Below, piece after piece: positions 56,849 to 64,000 of a stretch of 64,000 bases of DNA; within the stretch, counting starts at the first letter, position 1, and each line of letters opens with the position of its first letter. The notes under the pieces were generated by a model. The model was not told where the DNA came from and did no database searches. It saw nothing but the letters and a program-made list of their open reading frames with translations. The translations under genes and the position numbers were made by a program. The stretch comes from an uncultured Hyphomicrobiales bacterium (lineage in GTDB: Bacteria > Pseudomonadota > Alphaproteobacteria > Rhizobiales > Beijerinckiaceae). The stretch lies in NCBI GenBank assembly GCA_903824185.1, contig CAIJVU010000074.1, forward strand, positions 1-64,000. The letters run 5' to 3'.

Positions 56849-57229
56849 ATGGCTCGCGTTAAACGGGGTGTGACATCACACGCCAAACACAAAAAGACTT
56901 TGAAGGCCGCTAAAGGTTTTTACGGCCGCCGCAAAAATACCATCCGGACCGCCAAGGCGGCCGTCGATCGTGCCATGCAATATGCAACACGCGATCGCAA
57001 AAACAAGAAGCGCACCATTCGCGCTTTGTGGATCCAGCGCCTGAACGCCGCCGTGCGTGAACATGGTCTGGTCTATTCCCGTTTCATCGACGGCCTCAAC
57101 AAGGCTGGCATCGAGGTCGACCGCAAAGTGTTGTCCGATCTCGCCATCAGCCAGCCCGAGGCATTTGCAGCGCTTGTTGCCAAAGCCAAAAGCTTTGCCA
57201 GCTCCCCTGCAGCGGCGGCCCATGCTTAA
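56849..57229 (+). CDS. rplT: 50S ribosomal protein L20
   Basis: 126 residues with the basic N-terminus [36 protein letters not shown], and the conserved [18 protein letters not shown]-like block (here [13 protein letters not shown]). An early 23S rRNA binder. AAGGAG precedes the ATG, and a strong terminator follows. Confidence 0.98.
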   Translation: MARVKRGVTSHAKHKKTLKAAKGFYGRRKNTIRTAKAAVDRAMQYATRDRKNKKRTIRALWIQRLNAAVREHGLVYSRFIDGLNKAGIEVDRKVLSDLAISQPEAFAALVAKAKSFASSPAAAAHA

Positions 57230-57254
57230 GCCGTTTGGCCGTTCCTGATTTTGA

Positions 57255-57281
57255 AAAACCCCGCTGCGGCGGGGTTTTTTA
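57255..57281 (+). terminator. Rho-independent terminator after rplT
   Basis: AAAACCCCGC-TGCG-GCGGGGTTTTTT: GC-rich stem of 6 bp extended by A/T pairs, followed by a T-run and ATT. Confidence 0.93.
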
Positions 57282-57402
57282 TTGCACCCATCGGAGTGAT
57301 CTTTTACCTTCGGGCTGAGCGTTCCTTTTAAAACGCAGAACGCGTTGATTTTAAAAAGTGGTTTTTTTTAACAATCGCCACGGTCTTGGAGAGGCACCAC
57401 CC

Positions 57403-58722
57403 ATGAGCACAGAAACCATATCCAATGATGGCTATGATTTTGACGATACCAAAAGGCGCGTGAAGGCTATTTTAGTCGGCTCCATGGGTAATCTCATCGA
57501 GTGGTATGATGTCTATGCCTATTCCGCTTTTGCCCTTTATTTTGCGGGTTCTTTTTTCCCCTCCACCGATCCTGTGGCGCAGCAATTATCCGCAGCCATT
57601 GTTTTTGCTGCAGCCTTTGTCGTGCGGCCCTTGGGCGGTTTGTTGTTTGGCTGGCTGGCCGATCATTATGGCCGCCGCAACTCCCTGATTTTTTCAGTTT
57701 TGCTGATGTGTTTTGGATCGCTGCTGATTGCCCTCTGCCCGACCTATGAGCAAATCGGCGTGCTGGCGCCCATCGTTTTGGTGACCGCCCGTTTGCTGCA
57801 AGGCTTAAGTCAAGGCGGCGAATACGGCACCAGCGCCACTTATCTCAGTGAAATGGCGCATCCCAATCGGCGCGGCTTTTATTCCGGCGTTTGGTATATG
57901 ACCCTGATCGGCGGACAATTATGCGCCATTGCCGTTTTGCTGCTGTTGCAAAAAGTCTTTCTGACTCCGGCCGAACTGAAAGCCTGGGGCTGGCGTATTC
58001 CCTTCGCCATTGGCGCATTGCTGGCGGTGCTGACCATGATCATGCGTCGTGACATGCACGAAACCGATCACTTTCAAGACGCCTCGCAAAATGCCACCAC
58101 CCATATGGGCTCGATGAAAGATTTCCTCGCCCATTGGCGGGAATTGCTGATTGTGGTTGGCATTACGGTGGGCGGCACATCGGCCTTTTATACCTACACC
58201 ACCTATATGCAAAAATTTCTGAAATTGTCGGTCGGTCTGACCGATGACCAGACAACGACCGTCGTGCTGGGATCGCTGATTGTCGCCATCATTCTGCAGC
58301 CGCTTTATGGCGCGATTTCCGACAAGATCGGACGCAAACCAATGCTGATTTATTTCGGCGTGATGGGTGTGCTGTTTACCTATCCCTTGCTGTCGACCTT
58401 GCAGCAGACAAAAAGCCCATGGACCGCCTTTTTCCTGATCTGCGGCGCTTGGGCCATTGTTTCGGGCTATACATCGATCACCGGTATTGTGAAGGCGGAA
58501 TTGTTTCCGACCTCCATCCGCGCTTTGGGCGTGGGCGTGCCCTATGCGCTGACTGTCTCGATCTTTGGCGGCACGGTGGATTCGGTGGCGCTTGCCTTCA
58601 AACAAGCCGGACATGAAGACTGGTTCTACTGGTATGCAACCGGTTGTATCTGTGTGTCCCTGATCGTCTATGCGCTGATCCGCGACATGAAAAAACATTC
58701 GCGCATGGAGCAACACGTCTAA
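57403..58722 (+). CDS. MFS permease, metabolite:H+ symporter (KgtP/MHS type)
   Basis: 439 residues, 12 membrane segments. The MHS signature is clear: GNLIEWYDVYAYSAFALYF at the first helix, RPLGGLLFGWLADHYGRRNSL between helices 2 and 3, and RLLQGLSQGGEYGTSATYLSE. This subfamily carries alpha-ketoglutarate, citrate, proline or dicarboxylates with protons. GGAGAGG eight bases before the ATG is decisive for the start. It may be co-transcribed with the DinB-fold gene. Confidence 0.9.
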   Translation: MSTETISNDGYDFDDTKRRVKAILVGSMGNLIEWYDVYAYSAFALYFAGSFFPSTDPVAQQLSAAIVFAAAFVVRPLGGLLFGWLADHYGRRNSLIFSVLLMCFGSLLIALCPTYEQIGVLAPIVLVTARLLQGLSQGGEYGTSATYLSEMAHPNRRGFYSGVWYMTLIGGQLCAIAVLLLLQKVFLTPAELKAWGWRIPFAIGALLAVLTMIMRRDMHETDHFQDASQNATTHMGSMKDFLAHWRELLIVVGITVGGTSAFYTYTTYMQKFLKLSVGLTDDQTTTVVLGSLIVAIILQPLYGAISDKIGRKPMLIYFGVMGVLFTYPLLSTLQQTKSPWTAFFLICGAWAIVSGYTSITGIVKAELFPTSIRALGVGVPYALTVSIFGGTVDSVALAFKQAGHEDWFYWYATGCICVSLIVYALIRDMKKHSRMEQHV

Positions 58723-58735
58723 AGGACTGCAGCCC

Positions 58736-59242
58736 ATGATCACGCCTGCTTATGTGCAGTTGATGGCCCGCTACAACCAGTGGCAGAATGACAATCTCTA
58801 TTCTGCTGCCGGACAACTCGGGGATGGCGTCATCCGTCAGGAGACGGGGGCGTGGTTTGGAACCATTTTCGCCACTTTCAACCATATTTTATGGGCCGAC
58901 CGCTATTGGATGCACCGTTTCACCGGATCGGACAAACCAAAAGGCGGCATGGCCGAATCCCGCATCGTCTATGACGATTGGACGGACTTGCTGCAGGCGC
59001 GGAAAGCGCTCGACCAGACCATCCTCGACTGGGCCCGCGATCTCGACCCCGACTGTTTGGAAACCGAACTGTCGTGGTTTTCCGGTGCCAAGCAATCCAC
59101 CATGAGCCAACCCATCAGTCTGGCCGTGGTGCATTTTTTCAACCACCAGACCCATCACCGCGGACAGATCCACGCCTTGCTGACGCGCTTCGGCGCCAAG
59201 CCACAGGATACGGATTTGGTTTTTCTGACCCAGCCCGATTGA
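58736..59242 (+). CDS. DinB-family metal-dependent protein
   Basis: 168 residues forming the DinB/YfiT four-helix bundle. The metal ligand triad is His50 (ATFNHILWAD), His137 and His141 (FFNHQTHHRGQ). Members include thiol-dependent S-transferases; the reaction here is unknown. AAAGGA nine bases before the ATG. The gene begins 13 bases after the permease gene. Confidence 0.88.
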   Translation: MITPAYVQLMARYNQWQNDNLYSAAGQLGDGVIRQETGAWFGTIFATFNHILWADRYWMHRFTGSDKPKGGMAESRIVYDDWTDLLQARKALDQTILDWARDLDPDCLETELSWFSGAKQSTMSQPISLAVVHFFNHQTHHRGQIHALLTRFGAKPQDTDLVFLTQPD

Positions 59243-59370
59243 AAAAGGGCCTGATTGATCCGCGGCAGGGCTGAAAAAGGCGGTTACGGCTGAATTTCCG
59301 GTTTATTCACCCTGTCCTGTCATTGTGGGAGCAGTTATGCCGCGCGTCCCCTCGACAGGGGGCGTCATTC

Positions 59371-59466
59371 ATGGCAAAAGCCCGCATCATGTCATGTTTG
59401 CAGTGCTCACGCTTTGTGCCCGCAAGCATATTGGAATCTTGTTTGCGTAAAAACGCAGCAAAATAA
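59371..59466 (+). CDS. Possible 31-residue leader peptide upstream of pheS
   Basis: A short frame ATGGCAAAAGCC...AAATAA with AGGGGG eight bases before its ATG, ending 27 bases before pheS. It encodes three Cys and only one Phe, so it does not look like a classic phenylalanine attenuation peptide. A hairpin (CCCCT-CGAC-AGGGG) overlaps its ribosome binding site. It could be chance. Confidence 0.25.
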   Translation: MAKARIMSCLQCSRFVPASILESCLRKNAAK

Positions 59467-59493
59467 GGATGTTACAGCCTTTCTGGCGGATGA

Positions 59494-60579
59494 ATGATGA
59501 GCGATTTGACCACACTGCAACAGACGATTCTGACAGCGATCACGGACGCAACAGACGAAGCCGCGTTGGAATCGGTGCGCATCGCAGCGCTTGGAAAAGC
59601 CGGATCCATTTCCGCCCTTTTGAAATCGCTGGGCGGTATGTCTCCCGACGAGCGCAAAGAAAAAGGCCCTCAAATCAATGGCTTGCGCGATATTGTCAAT
59701 GACGCGCTGTTAGCCCGCCGCACCGCTTTGAAAGATCAGGCGCTGAATGCGCGCTTGCAGTCAGAACGCGCCGATGTCTCCTTGCCGGTTCCCGAAAGCA
59801 TGGCCGCGCGCGGACGCATCCATCCGATCAGCCAAGTGATCGACGAATTGACCGCCATTTTTGCGGATATGGGTTTTGCGGTCGCTGAAGGGCCGGATAT
59901 CGAAACCGATTTTTATAATTTCACCGCGCTGAATTTTCCTGTCGGCCATCCCGCGCGGGAAATGCATGACACGTTTTTCTTTTCGCCGGATGCCCAAGGG
60001 GAGCGCAAATTGCTGCGCACCCATACCAGTCCGGTGCAAATCCGCACCATGATGACGCAAAAACCACCGATCCGCGTCATTATTCCCGGCCGCACCTATC
60101 GTTGCGACTCGGATCAGACCCATACCCCGATGTTCCATCAGGTTGAAGGACTGGTGATCGATAAAGGATCGCATCTTGGCCATTTGAAATGGATTTTGGC
60201 TGAATTCTGCAAAGCGTTTTTTGAAGTCGACGATGTCAAAATGCGCTCGCGGCCTTCTTTCTTTCCGTTTACCGAACCCTCCATGGAAGTGGATATTCAA
60301 TGCTCGCGCAAAGGCGGGGAAATCCGTTTCGGCGAGGGCGAGGACTGGCTGGAAATTCTCGGCTGCGGCATGGTCCATCCCAATGTCATCCGCCATTGCG
60401 GCCTCGATCCGGACGATTATCAGGGCTTTGCATGGGGCATGGGCATCGACCGCATCGCCATGCTCAAATATGGCATGCCCGATCTTCGGCCCTTCTTCGA
60501 GGCCGATATCCGCTGGCTGTCCCATTATGGGTTCCGTCCCCTTGACCTGCCGACGCTGGCCGGCGGCTTGAGCGTTTAA
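59494..60579 (+). CDS. pheS: Phenylalanyl-tRNA synthetase alpha chain
   Basis: Catalytic subunit of the (alpha-beta)2 class II enzyme. It has 361 residues. An N-terminal coiled coil (1-85) is followed by the catalytic core with motif 2 ([38 protein letters not shown]) and motif 3 ([22 protein letters not shown]). Two adjacent in-frame ATGs could serve as start. pheT follows after 11 bases. Confidence 0.97.
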   Translation: MMSDLTTLQQTILTAITDATDEAALESVRIAALGKAGSISALLKSLGGMSPDERKEKGPQINGLRDIVNDALLARRTALKDQALNARLQSERADVSLPVPESMAARGRIHPISQVIDELTAIFADMGFAVAEGPDIETDFYNFTALNFPVGHPAREMHDTFFFSPDAQGERKLLRTHTSPVQIRTMMTQKPPIRVIIPGRTYRCDSDQTHTPMFHQVEGLVIDKGSHLGHLKWILAEFCKAFFEVDDVKMRSRPSFFPFTEPSMEVDIQCSRKGGEIRFGEGEDWLEILGCGMVHPNVIRHCGLDPDDYQGFAWGMGIDRIAMLKYGMPDLRPFFEADIRWLSHYGFRPLDLPTLAGGLSV

Positions 60580-60590
60580 GAGGACTTGTC

Positions 60591-63014
60591 ATGAAATTCA
60601 CTTTATCCTGGCTCAAGGATCATCTCGACACTCAGGTCTCGCTTCAAGACATCGTCGAGGCTTTGACGCGGATCGGCCTCGAAGTCGAAGGCGTGGAAGA
60701 TCCACGCAGCCTGCTGGCCCCTTATAAAGTGGTGCGGGTGATTTCCGCCGAACAGCATCCCAATGCCGACCGTTTGCGCGTCTGCATGGTCGATCAGGGC
60801 GACGGCAAGCCGGTGCAGGTTGTCTGCGGGGCTCCCAATGCACGCGGCGATATGAAAAGCGTGTTTTCGCCGCCCGGCACCTATATTCCCGGTAAAAATA
60901 TCACGCTTGGTATTGGTATGATCCGCGGCGTCGAAAGCGCGGGCATGTTGTGTTCGGCTTTTGAACTCGGCCTGTCCAATGATCATGACGGCATTATCGA
61001 TCTGCCAGCCGATGCACCCGTCGGCATGGCCTATGCCGATTATGCGGGGCTTGATGATCCGGTGATCGATGTGGCCATCACCCCCAACCGGTCGGATGCT
61101 TTGGGGGTTTATGGTTTGGCGCGCGATCTGGCCGCTGCCGGTCTGGGCACTTTGAAGCGCAAGATCATTGCCGAAATCCCGTCAACCGAACCCTGCGGCG
61201 TTTCGGTGAGCCTTGATTTTTCCGACAGTGAAAAAAATCTCGCACCTGCATTTGCCTTGCGCCGGGTGCGCGGCGTCAAGAACGGCCCCAGCCCCGACTG
61301 GATGCAGCGCCGCCTGAAAGCGATTGGTCTGCGCCCGATCAATGCCTTGGTGGATATCACCAATTATCTGACCTTTGATTTTGGGCGTCCCTTGCATGTC
61401 TTCGATGCCGCCAAAGTGCATGGGTCTTTGCTTGTCCGCTCCGCCCAACAAGGGGAAACGATCCATGCTTTGGACGGCAAGGTGCATGAGCTGCAGCCGG
61501 GCATGGTGGTGATTGCGGACGAGAAAAATGTCGAATCCATTGCCGGCATTATGGGCGGTGAAACATCGGGCTGCGATGAGACAACAACCGATGTGCTGAT
61601 TGAATCCGCGCTGTGGGATCCGTTGAATATTGCGCAATCGGGCCGCAAGCTCGGCATCAATACCGATGCGCGCTATCGGTTCGAACGCGGCGTTGATCCG
61701 GCCTTCTGTGTCCCGGGCCTGCATCTGGCCACCCAGCTGGTGCTTGATTTATGCGGCGGTACGGCCAGCGCCATCACCTTGGCTGGCACCGTACCGCAAC
61801 CCGAATTGACCATTGCCTTTCCGCTGCATGAAGTGGAGCGTTTGACAGGTTTGGCGGTTGAGCCTGCGCGTCAATGTGCCATTTTGGAAAGCCTCGGCTT
61901 CATGGTGACCGGAAGCGGCGACACACGACAAGTCCTCGTGCCGTCATGGCGTCCCGATATCGAAGGCAAGGCCGATCTTGTCGAAGAGGTTGTGCGCATT
62001 GTCGGCATCGACAATGTCAAGGCTGTGCCCTTCCAACGCGATCCCCAAACCGTTGCCGCCCCTGTGCTCACCTTGATCCAGAAACGCACACGGCTGGCCC
62101 GCCGCGCGCTCGCCAGCCGCGGTCTGGTCGAAGCGGTGACATGGTCGTTCATCAGCAAAAGCGAAGCCGATTTATTCGGTGGCGGGGCCCCCGCGCTGGC
62201 ACTGGCCAATCCCATTGCAGCGGATCTCTCCGACATGCGTCCAAGCCTGTTGCCCGGCTTGATCAAAGCAGCGCAACGCAATGCCAATCGTGGCTTTGCC
62301 GATGTGGCGCTGTTTGAAGTGGGACAGGTGTTTGCCGGTGATGCGCCCGAAGACCAAACCATTCAGGCCGCCGCCATTCGCCGCGCGGCAGCACGTCCCA
62401 CCCATCCCGGTCGCCATTGGGCTACCCCTGACGGACAGGTTGATTTTTATGATGCCAAAGCCGATGCCATGGCTTTGCTGGAAGCCTTGGGTGTGCCGAC
62501 CGGTGGTTTGATGATCACATCCGGCGGCCCTTCCTATTTGCATCCCGGTCGTTCGGCGACACTGAAATTCGGCCCCAAAGCCGTGATCGGCTGTTTCGGT
62601 GAACTGCATCCGCGCGCGCTTGAAGCGCTGGATGCCAAGGGGCCGCTGGTTGCCTTTGAAATTTGTCTCGATCGCTTGCTGCCGCCCAAAGCACGACCCA
62701 CACGCATGAAACCGAAATTGGTGCTGTCTGATTTCCAGCCGGTGGAACGTGATTTTGCGTTCATCGTGGCGGAAGATGTCGCTGCAGGGGATGTGTTGAA
62801 AGCAGCCCAATCAGCCGAGCGGTCATTGATTACCGATGTTCGTTTGTTTGATGTCTATCGTGGCCAAGGCATTGCGGACGGCGCGAAATCGCTGGCCATC
62901 AGCGTCACATTGCAACCGCAAGACAAGACGTTGACGGATGCCGATATCGACGGCATTTCGCAAAAAATTATCGCTGAAGTCAAAAAGAAAACTGGCGCCG
63001 ACTTGCGCCTTTGA
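60591..63014 (+). CDS. pheT: Phenylalanyl-tRNA synthetase beta chain
   Basis: The tRNA-binding and editing subunit. It has 807 residues: EMAP-like tRNA-binding domain (about 40-150), B3/B4 editing domain (about 210-395), B5 domain, core, and the ferredoxin-fold anticodon-binding domain at the C-terminus ([14 protein letters not shown] onward). AGAGGACTTGTC precedes the ATG. Confidence 0.97.
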   Translation: MKFTLSWLKDHLDTQVSLQDIVEALTRIGLEVEGVEDPRSLLAPYKVVRVISAEQHPNADRLRVCMVDQGDGKPVQVVCGAPNARGDMKSVFSPPGTYIPGKNITLGIGMIRGVESAGMLCSAFELGLSNDHDGIIDLPADAPVGMAYADYAGLDDPVIDVAITPNRSDALGVYGLARDLAAAGLGTLKRKIIAEIPSTEPCGVSVSLDFSDSEKNLAPAFALRRVRGVKNGPSPDWMQRRLKAIGLRPINALVDITNYLTFDFGRPLHVFDAAKVHGSLLVRSAQQGETIHALDGKVHELQPGMVVIADEKNVESIAGIMGGETSGCDETTTDVLIESALWDPLNIAQSGRKLGINTDARYRFERGVDPAFCVPGLHLATQLVLDLCGGTASAITLAGTVPQPELTIAFPLHEVERLTGLAVEPARQCAILESLGFMVTGSGDTRQVLVPSWRPDIEGKADLVEEVVRIVGIDNVKAVPFQRDPQTVAAPVLTLIQKRTRLARRALASRGLVEAVTWSFISKSEADLFGGGAPALALANPIAADLSDMRPSLLPGLIKAAQRNANRGFADVALFEVGQVFAGDAPEDQTIQAAAIRRAAARPTHPGRHWATPDGQVDFYDAKADAMALLEALGVPTGGLMITSGGPSYLHPGRSATLKFGPKAVIGCFGELHPRALEALDAKGPLVAFEICLDRLLPPKARPTRMKPKLVLSDFQPVERDFAFIVAEDVAAGDVLKAAQSAERSLITDVRLFDVYRGQGIADGAKSLAISVTLQPQDKTLTDADIDGISQKIIAEVKKKTGADLRL

Positions 63015-63042
63015 TGATTGTTTAAAAAAGATTGGTTTTGAA

Positions 63043-63705
63043 ATGAGCACGAAAGAAATCTGGTCACGCCGCGCTTTGTTACTGGGCATGACATCGGTTC
63101 TGGCCGCCTGCCAAAGCACACCTTACCCGCCTATCGAAACCTATCCGGAAGAGTTTGACGACAGCTGGTATATCGGCTCCATTCCCGACCAGCCTTTCGA
63201 TGTGCCCTTGGTTGACCGGTCGCGCATGCGTCCGGAATTGATGCGGCAGACCGTGCCTTACACCGAGAATGAAAAACCCGGCACCATCATCGTCAATATC
63301 GATGAACGCTTCCTCTATCTGGTGCAATCCGATCACACCGCTTTGCGCTATGGCATCGGCGTGGGCCGTCAGGGTTTTTCATGGCGTGGCACGGCTGAAA
63401 TCGGCCGCAAAGGCGTGTGGCCCGAATGGCGTCCCACCACCACCATGAAGCGGATTCTCAAAGGCCTGCCCGAACATATGGCCGGCGGTGTTGATAGTCC
63501 TTTGGGGGCGCGCGCTTTGTATCTGTACCAGAATGGCCATGACATCTTGTTCCGCATCCACGGCACCAATGAGCCTTGGTCGATTGGCGAGCAGGTGTCG
63601 TCCGGCTGTATCCGCATGCTCAACGAAGATATTTATGATCTCTATAAGCGCGTGAACACCGGCACCATTGTCAAAGTGCGCAAGCGCGGCGGCTGGTTCA
63701 ACTAA
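63043..63705 (+). CDS. L,D-transpeptidase (YkuD) lipoprotein
   Basis: Forms 3-3 crosslinks in peptidoglycan or attaches proteins to it. This ATG gives 220 residues; an earlier frame extension lies inside pheT. The N-terminus SRRALLLGMTSVLAAC combines a twin-Arg-like start with a lipobox and lipidation Cys23. The YkuD domain (about 80-215) has His173 (RIHGTNEP) and the catalytic Cys189 in SSGCIRM. Substrate is not evident from sequence. Confidence 0.93.
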   Translation: MSTKEIWSRRALLLGMTSVLAACQSTPYPPIETYPEEFDDSWYIGSIPDQPFDVPLVDRSRMRPELMRQTVPYTENEKPGTIIVNIDERFLYLVQSDHTALRYGIGVGRQGFSWRGTAEIGRKGVWPEWRPTTTMKRILKGLPEHMAGGVDSPLGARALYLYQNGHDILFRIHGTNEPWSIGEQVSSGCIRMLNEDIYDLYKRVNTGTIVKVRKRGGWFN

Positions 63706-63722
63706 GCACGTCTCGTGCTAGC

Positions 63723-64000
63723 TCAAACGGACGGCGAATTTTGCCGTTCGTAATGAATGGTTTCAAAGCGCATCGACAGCGCATCGACCATCAATAATTT
63801 TCCGATCAGGGCCTCACCAAACGGCGTAATAGCCCTGATCACTTCCAACGCCATCAATGATCCCATCACACCGGCCAAGGCCCCGAGCACGCCTGCTTCG
63901 GCGCAAGGGGCAACCGTGCCGTGCGGCGGCGGTTCGGGAAATAAACAACGATAGGTGGGGTTCCATGCGCCTTGCGCGTTTTTTTCATATCCGCGCAACG
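63723..64000 (-). CDS. MoeB/ThiF/HesA-family adenylyltransferase, C-terminal part (cut by right edge)
   Basis: The frame is open to the window end on the minus strand. The 91 visible residues contain PTYRCLFPEPPPHG, CAEAGVLGALAGVMGSLMALEVI and KLLMVDALSMRFETI, the usual C-terminal half of the E1-like domain that adenylates sulfur-carrier proteins (MoaD or ThiS). YRCLFPEPP is diagnostic for the MoeB-type group. The ATP-binding N-terminus is outside. It converges with the L,D-transpeptidase gene. Confidence 0.88.
   Translation of the reverse strand, partial: LRGYEKNAQGAWNPTYRCLFPEPPPHGTVAPCAEAGVLGALAGVMGSLMALEVIRAITPFGEALIGKLLMVDALSMRFETIHYERQNSPSV

Overview
The window is chromosomal DNA from an alphaproteobacterium, most likely in or near the Hyphomicrobiales (Rhizobiales). 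This rests on three things: the gene order rimI-(...)-plsC-miaB-phoH-ybeY-corC-lnt-xre-metK-trmB-rimP-nusA-ylxR-infB-rbfA-truB-rpsO-pnp; the hslUV / hisB-DUF2628-hisHAFE-coaA divergon; and the N-terminus of IF2 together with the Rhizobiales-type XRE regulator beside metK. The genus cannot be fixed by eye. Most of the window has moderate GC and is densely coded, with many 1-8 bp gene overlaps.

Layout. 1-1.75 kb is a visibly AT-rich accessory patch: the right end of an IS1595-type insertion sequence, an unrecognised cysteine-containing protein that the IS probably decapitated, and a tRNA-like remnant. 1.8-2.4 kb holds a secreted ClpP-fold-like protein. From 30.6 kb down to 2.5 kb almost everything is on the minus strand. 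It runs hslV-hslU-murJ-trpS-nfu-tsaB-rimI, then a 945 bp gene-free interval of palindromic mosaic repeats, then plsC-miaB-phoH-ybeY-corC-lnt, xre-metK-trmB, rimP-nusA-ylxR-infB-rbfA-truB, rpsO and pnp. The only plus-strand gene in this stretch is a DUF2336-like gene divergent from rimP. 30.8-35.5 kb (plus) is the histidine cluster hisB-DUF2628-hisH-hisA-hisF-hisE followed by coaA.

35.5-38.3 kb (minus) carries a PfkB sugar/adenosine kinase, a small XRE regulator, an Smr protein and a Tim44-like protein, divergent from secB-alkB (plus). 39.7-46.5 kb (minus) carries grpE, glnD, glcB, a GST and a small coiled-coil protein. 46.6-52.2 kb (minus) carries an acyltransferase-3 membrane protein, rpoN, lptB, lptA, lptC and a short RNase D, followed by tRNA-Leu(CAG). 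52.8-56.3 kb holds an NDUFA9-like complex I accessory protein, an EI24/CysZ-like membrane protein and a GMC oxidoreductase. 56.6-63.7 kb (plus) holds rpmI-rplT, an MHS-type MFS permease, a DinB-fold protein, pheS-pheT and a YkuD L,D-transpeptidase lipoprotein. The right edge cuts a MoeB/ThiF/HesA-family gene.

Most of the window is housekeeping: translation and ribosome maturation (nusA operon, rpsO/pnp, rpmI/rplT, pheST, trpS), tRNA modification (truB, trmB, miaB, tsaB), envelope biogenesis (lnt, lptABC, murJ, plsC, L,D-transpeptidase), proteostasis (hslUV, grpE, secB) and nitrogen/carbon control (glnD, rpoN, glcB). I did not find a convincing new multi-gene defence or biosynthetic system. 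The least explained parts are the structured mosaic repeat array at 23.2-24.1 kb (which sits where related genomes carry fur), the IS-disrupted AT-rich left edge, the inverted repeats around the xre/metK pair, the attenuator-like leaders of rimP and rpsO, and a perfect 11 bp hairpin that uses the CCA end of tRNA-Leu as one arm.
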